DNA of 64,000 bases, from the NCBI GenBank assembly GCA_963921795.1, contig OY997642.1, forward strand, positions 32,135,693-32,199,692, given 5' to 3'. The stretch comes from Nannobrachium achirus (Eukaryota > Chordata > Actinopteri > Myctophiformes > Myctophidae). Positions 1 through 27,277 of the stretch are shown in pieces. The stretch's first letter is position 1, and each line of letters begins with the position of its first letter. Below the pieces are notes generated by a model. The model saw nothing but the letters and a program-made list of their open reading frames with translations, was not told the DNA's origin and ran no database searches. The translations under genes were made by a program, and so were the position numbers.

Positions 1-475
1 CACCAAGAATTGTGGTCCCTGATTGGCTACGGGCGTAAACACAAACCGATACATACAAAATCACCAAATGCAGTACTTGTGCGCTCTGCTGGTGCAAGTA
101 ATTAAGGTACTTTAGTTCATTGGTTCTCAAAGTGGATTCCAGGGTCTCTGTGGGTTAATTACTTTAGGAGGGTCTACTCTAAATTGACCCATACAAGTCT
201 GTAACTCTGACAGTGTACAAATGGAACCAAATGAACCCGTTAGAGTTAAGGGGAGGCCTTGAAATTTGAAAGTTTGAGAAACACTGCTTTAGTTACTGTC
301 CACCTCTGATTTGTGCTCCTTCTCTTCACACTCACTCAGGTGTGCCTGAACAGCAGATGTGTGGATCTCCTCGTCCACCCAGTGCTGGCTGGCTGGCTCT
401 CTACCCGTCTCTGCCAGCTAGCTAGTTGACTGACAGCTGCTTTGACTGACTGACCACAGGACAGGTCAGAGCAGG
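1..475. other. upstream flank of tmem68 first coding exon
   Basis: No open frame with family similarity. A non-coding 5' exon or promoter may lie here or left of the window. No CpG island is evident. Confidence 0.4.
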
Positions 476-15464
<14,989 letters not shown>

Positions 15465-16036
15465 TCCTTCCCATGTCCACACTGTTCACTGTAAGCCCCA
15501 GGTGCCATGCTAGGGTAACTTCTTCCTTTTTACACTGTCCCAGCGGTTAAGCTCTATCGAACTGTTACGGTCAACCCATGCCGGTTGGCACTGAAATCAT
15601 TGAAGCACAGCTAGTCAAAATGTCTGGGAATGAACAGCACGGTCAGAAGGTCTCTGACCTGTCCTGTTGAACGTATGCAGCGTGTCTTGGTTTAAATGTC
15701 AGGTTAGCAAAGGGTTAACTAGTCTAGAACACAGCACTGGCACAATCGCAGTGTATGTGTGTGTATGTGTGTGTGGGTGCTAGACACCTACAGCTTTCCA
15801 AACCAAACTCTAAACTAAGTGTGGACTCAGGAATCCGTTTTTTGGCACACTTAGGACACAAGACAAGAAGGTTGAGCTATCCAGATAACAAACAGTTATG
15901 GATTATGCATTATGTATGGCCTGCATTTGCCAACTTGTGGACCACATAACACAAACATGAATACACTTTTTATGAAGGCTCTATGCATAAAATAAGTGGG
16001 AATATATCTTGGCCAAGGTATGTATATATTTAGAAT

Positions 16037-16042
16037 ATTAAA
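16037..16042 (+). promoter_or_regulatory. candidate tmem68 polyadenylation signal
   Basis: ATTAAA lies 573 nt past the tmem68 stop. An AATAAA is present farther on at 18285-18290. No transcript evidence is available, so the real 3' end is unknown. Confidence 0.25.
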
Positions 16043-16454
16043 CTGATCATCAATATATTTAAATTGATTTATTTGGCCTTAAAAATATACTGTATGTACA
16101 GTAGTCTGTGAATCAAAAAGGAGAGGAGCACTACGTTATGGAGCTAATTGCAGAGACGGTAACACACTTGACATTATTCAGGGTCTGGTCTATCATAATT
16201 GCAACCCTTGATATTCAAAGTTTGTCTGGTGTTTACAGTGAGTGAAACTGACTACATTTTGAAACTGTCAAGCCACATTTAGATTTAAGGTATATAATCA
16301 GAACTGTACTACAGATGGAGTGGCATTTGCAGCTATGCAGCTTTGTTGGCTAGATGCCCATGGGGAAGAACTAGATTTCAAGCCATTCACAATATAAGAT
16401 AAACCACAACACTATTTGATTGTGAGCTTGACCTTTGACAGTTTTGACCTATAT

Positions 16455-16748
16455 TCTTACCGTTAAATACCATTAAGACCTGAGGCTGATTCCACAAATG
16501 CCTTCTAAATCAGTAGTTCTCAAACCTTTCTGTGCCAAGGACCCCCAAAATGATATGTATTTGGCCGCCGACCCGCCCGTCTGAAAATGTGTTGTGCGAG
16601 AAGAGATTTGTGTTATACAAAAATGTTAAGTTCTCAGAAAAAATATGTTGCTATACTGTATATACAGTGTATATATAGCTAAATATATCTATGGGTATAT
16701 ATAATCTAACATGAGATGACACTGATGCTTTCCCGGTTTAATTGGGTT
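16455..16748. mobile_element. piggyBac-like MITE, diverged
   Basis: Shares gacctgaggctgattc near its left end and a tttcccggtttaattggg right end with 14082-14385, and ends at a TTAA. It includes a Charlie-like end at about 16508. Confidence 0.5.
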
Positions 16749-16879
16749 AATCTCTTCAGGTAGTCTACTTAATAGTACTGACCAATCCCAGGGAGTTTCA
16801 TGACATTCATGAAAGTCTGCCTATACATGCGCTGCGCACATGCTATGTATAACTGTCAGATCATGACCTTGATATTTAT

Positions 16880-17060
16880 TTATTTTTTAAGATTTGTTTT
16901 TGGCATTTCAGCGTTATCTTTATTGATAGTTAAGTGAAGATGAACAGGAAAGAGAGAGAGAATCGGGGAGAGACACGCAGCAAAGGTTGTTGGGAACGGT
17001 ACTCGAACCCGTGCCACACTGTCAGGGAGGGCTACATTAGAGTCAGTGGCCTGGGCTGTG
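16880..17060 (-). repeat. SINE-like or degraded retroposon
   Basis: Contains tttattgatagttaagtgaa, an AG-rich stretch, then gcagcaaaggttgttgggaa and ctcgaacccgtgcc, which resembles a tRNA B-box region. A related segment is at 55185-55285. Family inferred, not confirmed. Confidence 0.4.
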
Positions 17061-18444
17061 ACCTTAATATTTCACCTTTTTGTCCAAAACGTTGTCTCAC
17101 GAACACCCCACAAGTTAATCATATTCTCTTCTGAGAAGCATATACTGATCATTCCCTCCAAAATGTGCCTGTCCTTTCTCAAGTCATCTTGCTAACAAAC
17201 AGACAGACAAGACTCCCTGCCATGTATTGCTGCGTGCAGGTTCAGAAACGTATCAACATTCCTTTTCATTTCCTTTTACAACATTTTTAAATGTCTAAAT
17301 AGGATGTGATGATTGCATTCCAAAGGTAACCCAATTTACCAATACACCGGAGGTCTAGAAGTAAAGGTGGGATTGATATGAGAATAAGATAACATAAAAT
17401 AAGGTAGGCTAAAATACAAATAAGTAATGTAATGCATAATGAAAGTGAGAATACATGCCTAATTAAATCTGATTGCGAGAAGGTGAACTCTGATATCAAA
17501 TACTGTATACTGTAACAGCTACGGTATGTTATTGCTAATTTAGCAAGCTGATGAACCAAATAATATCTCACACAAAGCCATGTGTATTATTATTATTAGT
17601 TCATTTATTCACTTTCAATATTTTGTCAAACTGAAAGTGAATTGACGTTAATCCTGTTCTTTTTTCTCTCTCTTTTTTTTTCTCCATCTATCTGCGCAAG
17701 CTGCAATATTTTAAGTTATAAGTTAGACCAGTGGTTGCCAAACCTTTTATCCCGGGACCCAAACTAGTGAAAACAGCAGATCTGCATTGTGAGATTGTAG
17801 ATTGGCTATTTTCACTACTTCTTAAACATTTGTTTTCTAATTTATGGGATCTCTAGGGGTTTTCTTGTATTTATCCATGAAATGACTTAGAATCTTGTAT
17901 CTCCAAGTTTTTTCATTAGTTTTTAAAATAACAACAACCAAAATTTAGGTTTTGGACATACAAGGTTTCCACCCAACACGATGATTTATCATATTAAAGC
18001 TCTGTAACCGTCATGTCCTACTTGGGACCATGCAGTGCAGATTTTTTGACCACTCGAGTCAACAGGGCATGTCTGCTTGCACAAGGGAAAATATATATGT
18101 TGACCTTCTGGCAGTACCACTTGTAAACCAGTAGGGATCCTGCCAGACAACAGGATCTAAATTTCGCAATGGAAGTGAAGGAAGACCAAATATAACTACC
18201 GTTGTTGTGTTATTTATAGTGTATTAACCATATTCTATCATACAGATTGGTCAAAATCAAATTTTACTCCCAGTGTAGCTATAGAATAAAAGGTATCTTT
18301 GCATGTAGATTTAGATAAGGACTTCTGTGGAAAGGGTCTGTAAAGCGAGTTATGATTTTGTGCTACATTGAAATCATACTTTTGACTACCTCAAAACAGA
18401 CATGGCCTCACTCTGTGATCTTGGGAGACGGGCACTGGTCTAAC

Positions 18445-18711
18445 AGAGTGGTTCTCAAGCTTTTAAGGCCGTGACCCCCCAAAATGATCACATTTGAACC
18501 AGGGAACCCACCCTGACAAGCACTTGGAAATGCAGGAGTTGGGGCATTACATTTCGTTTGACTCCGTTCCACAGATTGTGAAAATATAGCCGATCTACAT
18601 GTTGAGCTTTATTTTTTATATATTTTGCCTCTTATTTTATTTGATAATTTTTGTCCCATGTCCCATGTGGGAACCCCTCTGGGGGTCCCCACCCACAGGT
18701 TGAGATCCACT
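18445..18711. mobile_element. hAT/Charlie-like MITE, diverged
   Basis: The ends AGTGGTTCTCAAGC and GGTTGAGATCCACT are inverted. The 8-bp duplication ggtctaac flanks it (18437-18444, 18712-18719). Confidence 0.8.
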
Positions 18712-19389
18712 GGTCTAACATAACCTTTCAAGCTACACTGCTATTTAGTGATTTGCCCACTGCTCTTACTGGCACAGAGACACTTTTATTATGTGCCTGC
18801 TGCAGTGCATTTTTCTTTATAGGAAGAAATAACACATTGTGTAATAATACTGGTACAGGAACAGTTCTGGAGAGCAGCTTAATCTCAGCGGTTCACAATG
18901 GGTTTTGCCCAGGTAACTATACATCGAACATGTCAGAAATCCAATAATGACACTAAGGCCTGTTAAAAGTTCATTTTTTATAACTTGCCAGAGCAACTCG
19001 TGAACCATTTTTTGTTTCCCCAACCCATTTAGTGAGAAGCACTGCTGTGGTGTTAGTCACTCAACAGGGTGCCTTGTTTTATGTGGTGGTCCGAGGTCAA
19101 TGAAGTCACTTTTTGCTAACCACCATAAACCTGGTGCCCTATTTTTATCAAAATGTTTCAAGGTATCAAGATTTGTCACATCATTCAAAATGTATAAAAT
19201 ATATTTTAAAAAAAAGAATAGCACATCTACAAGCTCAGCGCATCACAAGTCATGGTGCTTTGTGAGCTTGCAGAGGTGCTATCAACAAATAAGTGGTAAG
19301 TTTCGATAAAAGAAAGAATAACTAATTGTAAAATGGATTGGTCACCTCCAACCAAGTTACCAGTTATATACTAACACTGTTATTTACAA

Positions 19390-19706
19390 CAGTGGTGCTC
19401 AACCTTTTCAGGCCGAGACCCCCAAACTAATCCTATGTGAAACCCCCACCCTGACGAGCTCTTGGAGTTGTAAGAGCTGAGGCATTACATTTAGTCTAAC
19501 ACAGTTAGTTCTATTGTGAAGATAGCAGATCTACATGCTCACAACTCCTCGAGGCATTGATACCCTCTATACACTTATACTATATGTTGGTTTGTTTACT
19601 GTTGAGTGAGAAAACAACGTTTCACATTAAGCTAATCATCTGGGGAGCCCCCAAAATCACTTGGGGACCCCCCTGGGGGTCCTGTCCCACAGGTTGAGAA
19701 CCACTG
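19390..19706. mobile_element. hAT/Charlie-like MITE
   Basis: Termini CAGTGGTGCTCAACC and GGTTGAGAACCACTG. The 8-bp flanks atttacaa and atttatac are imperfect. Confidence 0.75.
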
Positions 19707-19769
19707 ATTTATACTATCATGAACCACTTAAACCCCAGCATCCGAAAATAGCAGATTGACAAGCTAAAG

Positions 19770-20137
19770 CAGGGGTTCTCAAACTTTTTTAGGCCGTTTA
19801 CTGACAGATAAATATTGTGAAAATAGATCTACATGCTCGCAACGCCAACGCCTCACACTGCGAGGCGTTGTGAGCAAGTAGATCTGCTATTTTCACAATG
19901 TTTGCCTCTTGCTTACTTAATATTTGACAGTTTGGCCAGTTTGGCATTAAAACAGTCTTTAAAATCCTTAAATTGACACTTTATAAATGTGCAGAGATAT
20001 ACACTGTATACACTTATGTTGGTTTGTTTACCGTTGAGTGAGAATTCTTTTGTTACATTAAGGTAATCATCTGGGGACCCCACAAAATAATTTGGGGACC
20101 CCACTTGGGGTCCCGATCCCAAGTTTGAGAACCACTG
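19770..20137. mobile_element. hAT/Charlie-like MITE with central hairpin, 368 bp
   Basis: Termini CAGGGGTTCTCAAAC and GTTTGAGAACCACTG. The perfect 8-bp duplication agctaaag flanks it (19762-19769, 20138-20145). A hairpin is at 19813-19900. Confidence 0.93.
19813..19900. repeat. hairpin of the AGATCTACAAGCTCAC family
   Basis: The arms run from ATTGTGAAAATAG to CTATTTTCACAAT, with AACGCCTC and GAGGCGTT closing the stem. Confidence 0.93.
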
Positions 20138-20164
20138 AGCTAAAGCTTTCCACACATTTATTAA

Positions 20165-20370
20165 CCCATTTAGAACGGGTACACATTTTGTGTTTCATTA
20201 TTTTATGCTTTAACTATTGAAAAATAGCAGATATACAAGCTCACAGCGCGGCACCGAGTGCCGCGCTGCGAGCTCGTAGATCTGCTATTTTTGAAAAGTC
20301 GTGAACATTAGAATTTTGACCCGATTCTATAAGTGTCTTTTGAATCCTTCTAATTCTAGGCCTAAATGGG
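20165..20370 (+). mobile_element. piggyBac-like MITE, 206 bp, with TTAA flanks
   Basis: Starts CCCATTTAGAACGGG and ends CCTAAATGGG, with TTAA at 20161-20164 and 20371-20374. The central hairpin is at 20218-20292. A same-length copy lies in opposite orientation at 37619-37824. No transposase frame. Confidence 0.88.
20218..20292. repeat. hairpin with GCGCGGCAC-type loop stem
   Basis: The arms AAAATAGCAGATATACAAGC and GCTCGTAGATCTGCTATTTT pair with a few mismatches. GCGCGGCACCGAGTGCCGCGC closes the stem perfectly apart from the tip. Confidence 0.92.
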
Positions 20371-22604
20371 TTAACAGAAAACAGAAGAGACACTACAGTA
20401 GCATAGAGCCCTGAGAGACTCCGCTCAACCATATGGGGTTTAAGTGGTTAAAACAGTACAGTGCATCACAATACTAGTGTATAATTGTGTACCTCGCCCA
20501 TGCAAATGCTTTTGCGGTCATCCGGTGCATTTTTCTTTATAGGAAGAAATAACACTTTGTGTAATAATCTTTTTGTTATGTAGAGTTTAATCTTTTGTTA
20601 TGTAAAAGTCTAATAGCAGCTCTTATCTTTTATTGCCAAAACAATGTGCTTTAAAGAAATCGTGTTTTGTTCATTTGTGATCGTGTATATACAGTATTTG
20701 CATGTATGTACAGTATGTAAATATTCTGATTCCACAATGATTTAACACACGTTAATCACTGCCAGTGATGACAATGTTTAAAAATGGGATAATTAAAAAA
20801 TGGGATAATTAATGTGATTATTATTAACGTCTGTAAAAAGGTAAAGTAATATATACTGTTTGCACTTTCAGAATTTAAGGTCCACTAGTACATCATTGTG
20901 GTTGAAGACATTAATTTCAAAATAAATATATTTTATTATATGAATTGTTGTTATTACTGTCCACTCACTGTCCACTCTATCTATCTATCTATTACACACA
21001 AATCAGAGGATCAACAAAAGATTAGATCCAGGTGATAATACACATCTTTAATGGTATGGCAGAAGTGTAAGAGAGGATTTTTATTTTAAAAACAAATCTT
21101 TTTTAAGACATGGTCAATTAAATGAAGTTAGCTAATTTATAGCTGTCATCTTGCACAAAATTCTACATTCATTAAAACTGACTGGGGAGGGAGTCAGGGC
21201 GTTAGGTGGATTATTGCTCTGGGTCTATGATCGTTATAACAATGTCCTGCCAATCACAATTAGGTACAAATATTTGTCATTAAAGTTTATGATGACACAC
21301 TGGCACACTGACACTCTAGAAAATAAAAACATGTCACTTAATTTCAAAAAGGGTTGGTGACCCCTGATATACAGTATAAACCCTTGTATTGTCCATGTTA
21401 ATGCAGGGGTTTATATATGCTTCACTCAAAATTAGCCCGTCACACATGAAGATTTGTATTCATCTGAAGTCCTCAACAGTCCCATCAATGTGCTTTTTAC
21501 TACTATGGTGCATGAAGATAGATCTTAAAATAATATATAAAGTTTGCATTCTAACACCAGGTTGAACAATAATCTGCAGCCTGCACAGTGCTGACTTCAT
21601 GTTGATGCTCTGTTATAGTCATACACCTGGACACTGCAGTGGTACTGTAGAGGTGCAGTGCATGCACTACCTCCCTTATCTAAAGTGGACAAAGGCAGAG
21701 TTTTAGCTAGCTAATTTCCACAACGGCTACAGTATTTGTTTTACCAAAGTGTCCATAACAAGTCACTGCACCCGCTCTCTGTGTAGTGTGTACAGAATGG
21801 TGTAATGATTTTGTTCTAAAGTCGATTCATTTGAATTGCACTGACTGAAGTTAACAAAATTGCTAAGTTAAATAATTGCTATCCAAGGCCAATGGAAACT
21901 TCGGGGCCTTGAACAAATCACTTTGTAGGCTAGTCATGCAGTCATCTCACAACAGAAACAGAAAGATAATGTCAATGATATCACTTATTGAGAGGAGATC
22001 TATTAACATTGCTGGCAATGATGAGAAACAAATAAGTAATGCTGGCCTTGTACTTGGCAATAGTAGCAATTTACATTTACAAACACACCCCAGTTTGTGC
22101 AAGCCCCCATCACAACACTTGTTTATTCACAAACTTCAGTGGTCTTCACACCGGAGTCAAGTAGGCCTAATTTTCCGTGAGGTGTGTTTACTACAAAGTC
22201 GATATGTTCACAGACTCAAGCATAGCTGTATTAATATATCATTTTCCCCCCTTCTTTACTGTTCACACAAAATTAATGTTAAAGATTTCCTTAAAGGTCC
22301 AATATTTTAACAGTTGTAGTCATTTTAGGATAATTTATACTAAGAATACACTGAGTAAGATTTCGACGTTAGCCCTTCAGTATGCTCTATGGTCCCTCCA
22401 CCCTATATAGCCTATTATATTATATAGATGTGCGCTACCCATTTTTCTTGGGTATCTCTTTCTGCTCTTCTAACTCGCATGCCGTTGGTTCAGGCTTTGT
22501 TGTGTATTTTTGATATACAGTAGGCCTGTGAATAGACTACCTATACACCTGACCATGTGGACTTAGTAGAGGATGTGAAAAATGACCAAAAAGTGATGTC
22601 ATCT

Positions 22605-22607
22605 TAA

Positions 22608-22638
<31 letters not shown>
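22605..22638. repeat. (ATT)n microsatellite
   Basis: About eleven ATT units. Confidence 0.95.
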
Positions 22639-23144
22639 GTCTTTTCTTTTGAGAGACTGTGTGTGCTGTGACTTGTTGGCAGCCAGGAACAATACATTTC
22701 CCATAGCCTAAGGCCATTTTATTTTAACTCAAGTTCTTGTGCACACTATTATTTTACTCCACACTTTCCTCGACAGCGTGAACTCAATAGCTTCAATTTG
22801 ACCTCCAACTTCAATTGAGTTCTAACTTGGTCTGGTGGTGCGGCTACAACCTTGATTCTATTAACTATGTTCCTGCAGCTGAACAATGATTGATCAGCCT
22901 GTGCAGCTGAACTGGAAAAACAGCTAAAGTAAGAGATCCGATATCAGAGACACCAGTTATCAGCCCCCTGAGTGCAAAAACTATGTAAAACAGACCAAAA
23001 CACTGTTTGACCATAATATGGTTTGCTGTATATGGGCCCAAGGCTCAAAGGTTTATGACAGGTGATGGATGCAGGGACGTGCAGACAGAGAATGTTAGAG
23101 AGGCAGGGGCTGACATTTCTAAAAGGGCCTTTTGGTGGAAATAT

Positions 23145-23212
23145 CGAAAATAGCCGACCTCCAAGCTCACAACGCGCCGACACGTTGTGAGCTTGGAGGT
23201 CGGCTATTTTCG
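23145..23212. repeat. hairpin of the AGATCTACAAGCTCAC family, arm-variant copy
   Basis: The stem CGAAAATAGCCGACCTCCAA and its exact complement differ from other copies at the same positions on both arms (GACCTCC instead of GATCTAC). Confidence 0.95.
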
Positions 23213-23619
23213 AGCTTTGGTGTTGAGGGGAAAAAGAGCAGACTAAGTACAGAGTGAAAGGTCAAGTTTATTAGGTAATGATGGCTCAAGTGGTTAAATA
23301 TCTGAAAACACAAATTGACATGAATCCAAAATACACTGATGATTGTGCTGTCAAACGATGAAACTATATGGAATCTATGAGAAGGTTGTGGGGGTCCCTG
23401 CTTCATCCCTCTATCAACTAAGGGGTCCTTGGCCTGAAAACGTTAAAGACCCCTGCTCTACACCACCAGTTCATTGTCTAGCAATGACAATGAAGTAATG
23501 AAACGCTCAGTTGGACACAGACAGTAGTTTAAAGATCAAACTGCATGTAAACAATGGTAAATACTGTAATTAATGAAGAGAGTAGTGCACGCACATCCGT
23601 GGCCCAGGTGCTAGACGAG

Positions 23620-23680
23620 CAGAATCATGTAGAAGGACATGTGTCCTGATGAAGATCTATTAAGATCGAAACATTGACCA
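23620..23680 (+). ncRNA. hammerhead-ribozyme-like core, probably retroelement remnant
   Basis: CTGATGA at 23646-23652 and GAAAC at 23668-23672 enclose a GATC...GATC stem II. Upstream ATGT (23626-23629) can pair with ACAT after the GAAA, and GGAC/GTCC flanks a short loop as stem I. Such motifs are known in Penelope-like elements. The stems are short, so activity is doubtful. Confidence 0.4.
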
Positions 23681-26280
23681 GCAATAAACTTATGGAGCTT
23701 TACCAGTGTGCAGACTCTATATGTCCAAATACTGTAATTAAGCCATAATATCACACAAGACATGATAAACAAACAAAAAAAGCTGGAGACTAAAAAAATG
23801 ACCACAGTGTACTTTATTAAATGAATTTTGGTACTTTGTGTTGCATTTAGATTCAAATAAAAATTTACAAAAATCCAATATATACAAAAATGTCATGTTT
23901 GTTGTCTTTTTTTCTACACTTCATTTATTTTTTTTACAATAAAATGTACCTTTTCCTATTTAATGATTTTTTTTAGCACTTCAGACTTTCATCACGCAAT
24001 GCAACTTACTCAAAAGACCAACAATGACGTTTTTTTCGTCTTTAGTGTTATTTTTTTTATACACCACGTACACCACACATTTTTTTTAAACTCTGTAATA
24101 CATCGTCATAGTAACAGCCATCATGGCGGCGTCAAACCTCTAAAGACACCCTTCACAGTCAGAACTCGAAAAGAGAGGAATGTTCATTTTCAACATGTAC
24201 ATTTTGCATACATTTATTTACAGATAAGATAAGTTTTGAAGTTTCAATTTCTTATTTGTGATCCTCTGTTTTTTCATCAACCAGACAATCTAAAAGGACT
24301 CCTGTACAGTATGGGGTTATACAAGCCTGGCGGGGTACAGAATGTCTGGATGCCCATTTACTCTTCATCTTTGTTACTGTGCTTGTACTGAAGGCTGGAT
24401 TCAACACAGGGAGAAATGCTGTGGCATTTAACACTGTGTCACAAATGAGTCATCTCCTGGCTACCTAACAAAGAAACCAAAGGAAAAGAATGGTTGTTTC
24501 TCTAATGGATCAAGATCCATAGGTGGTTCCCAAGATGTTTTGACAAGAGTCACACAGGATTACTTTAACAGATCATTTTACTTTCTTCTTATTGAGAACA
24601 AACTACACAAAAAAAAGAGAGTTTTGCCTACTTATAAATATGGTGTTTTGCCAAAAGAAGATATATCTCCATTGTTGTCCAAAAAAAACTGTCCCAGAGC
24701 CATTCGGTTGCTTTGGCCAGAATAATTCATCATTGTGATGAACACAGCTATGTTAATCTTTCCTGGAACAACTTTATGAAGTGACAGCAATATAGATTTT
24801 TCAGTCAACATCCCCAAGCTTGTGTTACATTCTGAAAGGAAGATGCAAAAGCTATCGCATCACTTCATAAAGTTCGACAATGGCCATGCTCATCACAATG
24901 ATGGGGGGGGGGGGGGCAAACATTTAGTTCTATGACTTCAGGATATGAGCTATATCTTGTTTTGGTATGACAGACCTTATAATGTACTAGCTTTTGGAAG
25001 TTTCGTTGGCTATGCTGACAATAAAAAAACAACATTATATTATCCAATTATCATCCTTTAATTCTTAACTTGACTTTAATGTGGGTCCCAGTGATATACG
25101 ATATAGCCATGAAAAAGGTAAAATAAGTATAAATAGGACTTTGACCAATTGTTGTTGGTTCATGGAACCAAGACAACTATAGTGCTTTACTTAAGGGGCT
25201 ACCGAGAAACACCTTCCTTAAAACTGTTCATGGCGCATGACAGTAACATCATTGCCGAATCATTGGTATCTTTATTCTAGAAAGTATGCAAGGGAGGTTC
25301 GGAAAGGCCAGAGGGACATTTCTCACAGTCTACTGCTGTTCTCCTTTATATAGCTAGTTTGATTAATTTGATATCATAATCAACACATCAAGACAAAAAA
25401 AAATGTATATCACATGACGAGACCCATAGAGGCCAGATTCACTAAGGGTTTGCCCTTCTTAATGGCCAGTTGTACCTTTGCACTAACTTTCACATAATGT
25501 GAGAAAAAAGCATGCCAAATTGCACAGACAATAGAATAAATCGATGTTGTGTCTGATATGGTTGCACATAGCAAATAATTACACATGAAAGTGATCGTTC
25601 AGCCTAAAGCTTTAGGTTGAGCCATGCAAATAGAAATGGTGGCTTCTATTACTGCTTGATAGCCACCACAATAATCGTTCTGTTACTGTATCATTTATTA
25701 CTGTAGTAACCAATATATCTTTAATCTTGTAACCAACATGAAGTGAGACAAGGGAGATTATGTTCCCTCCTAGAGCATCTCTGTTTCAACTCTAGATAAT
25801 CTGATATCATTTAAGCAGCCAATCCATTATGCAGCTCTGTGAGCATTGGTGGGCCACTTTAATTGACATATATGCAGATGATTGTTTCATTTGCGTCAGC
25901 CTTGTTGAATTAGTCTTGAAGACGCAATTTGCCCTTGCAGTTGATGACTAATAGATCACACTTTGTTTGTGCAGAGCTCAGTAGCCCATTTGGGCTACAA
26001 GCTCATTTGCATAAATACCTTAGTGAAATGTGCAATATGTTGCCTAATGCACGATGAGCTTAAGCAACAACTGGAGTGCAAAAAGAATGTGCAATCTGCC
26101 ATCACAACGCATGTTAGTGAATCTGGCCCTCCGAGTCTGACATGGAGAAATGTTTTTAGGGTGAGGTGATCTGGAAGGGGAGGGAGGGACATTTCTACAA
26201 CCTGTGTCCTAGTATAAGCACAGCAACTATAAATGACATTATAATGCTATTGAATAGTTTGAAAATAAAATAAAAAACAA

Positions 26281-26282
<2 letters not shown>

Positions 26283-26314
<32 letters not shown>
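26283..26314. repeat. (CA)n microsatellite
   Basis: About 16 CA units. Confidence 0.95.
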
Positions 26315-26316
<2 letters not shown>

Positions 26317-27206
26317 CACTTATCCAGAAAACTAAGGAGTGGGTCAAATGCACATTGAAACAATTTCCTGAATGATGAGGAAGCAATGAAAAAAATAGAG
26401 CAATTCTTTTCTTTAAGGCAAATGAAATTTACAAAGCAGCTTAAAACCATGACTGGGTGAAGGAGCTTTATTCACTGAAGTGCATTTCCTGTCCTGTTGT
26501 GTGATGCACTTCCTACAGTGGGCAGAATATCCACCACTGTTTATAGTTTCAGCATGTATGAGATGTTTACAGCTGGTCAAAAACCACTTCAATCCTCTAG
26601 TCTTATTAAAACGGACGTGAGCTACAACTGTAATTGGACCGCTTTTTTAACTAAGACCAAATCTCCTCGCCGAAAATAGTCACAAGCTTGTAGATCAGCT
26701 ATTTTATTTATTTATTATTTTTTTTTTTTGCTGAAGGTTCCCCCCAGAATAGGCATGCTGGGATCAAGTGGATTACAGCACCATTTGTTTCTGTGATTGT
26801 AATTAGGCAGCAACAAATATGAGCTAAATACTATACACTGTAAATAATACCTGAGAGGAGGTTCTTTATGGTTGAGAACTGCTTTACTGGAGCTAACTTT
26901 GTGCTTAAATAAATGCTTCTTTGACCAATCGGTTGCTTGGATTAAAAAATGTGTAAGCGGAAACTTCATACAGTGAAAAAGTGGCAGAGTGGATGTTGGT
27001 CTTCTCTGTTTGCAAAGATTTCTTTTTGTCACGCTTTGACCAAATCCTACAATCAAACCAGTAGGGCTGCATCATTTGGTCAATATGCAATCACCAAGAC
27101 AAATCATCTGTTCTTTTGCTGCTGCCTAATTAAACTGAAGATATAAACAAGGGGCTGGGATCTAAAGCATTGCCTTGTATTGCAGTGTCATCAGTGAGAG
27201 ACCCAT

Positions 27207-27277
27207 AAAGCAAATCAACCACAAATGATGGCGGGTATTCTGGCAAATCAACCACAAATGATGGCGGGTATTCTGCC
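27207..27277. repeat. 35-bp tandem duplication
   Basis: Two copies of a unit containing aaatcaaccacaaatgatgg and cgggtattctg. Confidence 0.9.

Larger units (their letters stand above)
15465..18444. other. tmem68 3' flank or UTR
   Basis: AT-rich. It includes the diverged TTAA-type repeat 16455-16748, a SINE-like segment at 16880-17060, and a Charlie-like left end at 17728 (CAGTGGTTGCCAAACC). No gene seen. Confidence 0.5.
20371..23640. other. intergenic DNA without recognised gene
   Basis: AT-rich. It holds an (ATT)n run at 22605-22638, the hairpin at 23145-23212 and possible hAT-like ends near 21350 and 23450. A 144-codon open frame at 21876-22310 has no family resemblance. Confidence 0.5.

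Noticed and set aside
21876-22310. 144-codon open frame
   Set aside because: No family resemblance, AT-rich surroundings and no splice or start evidence.
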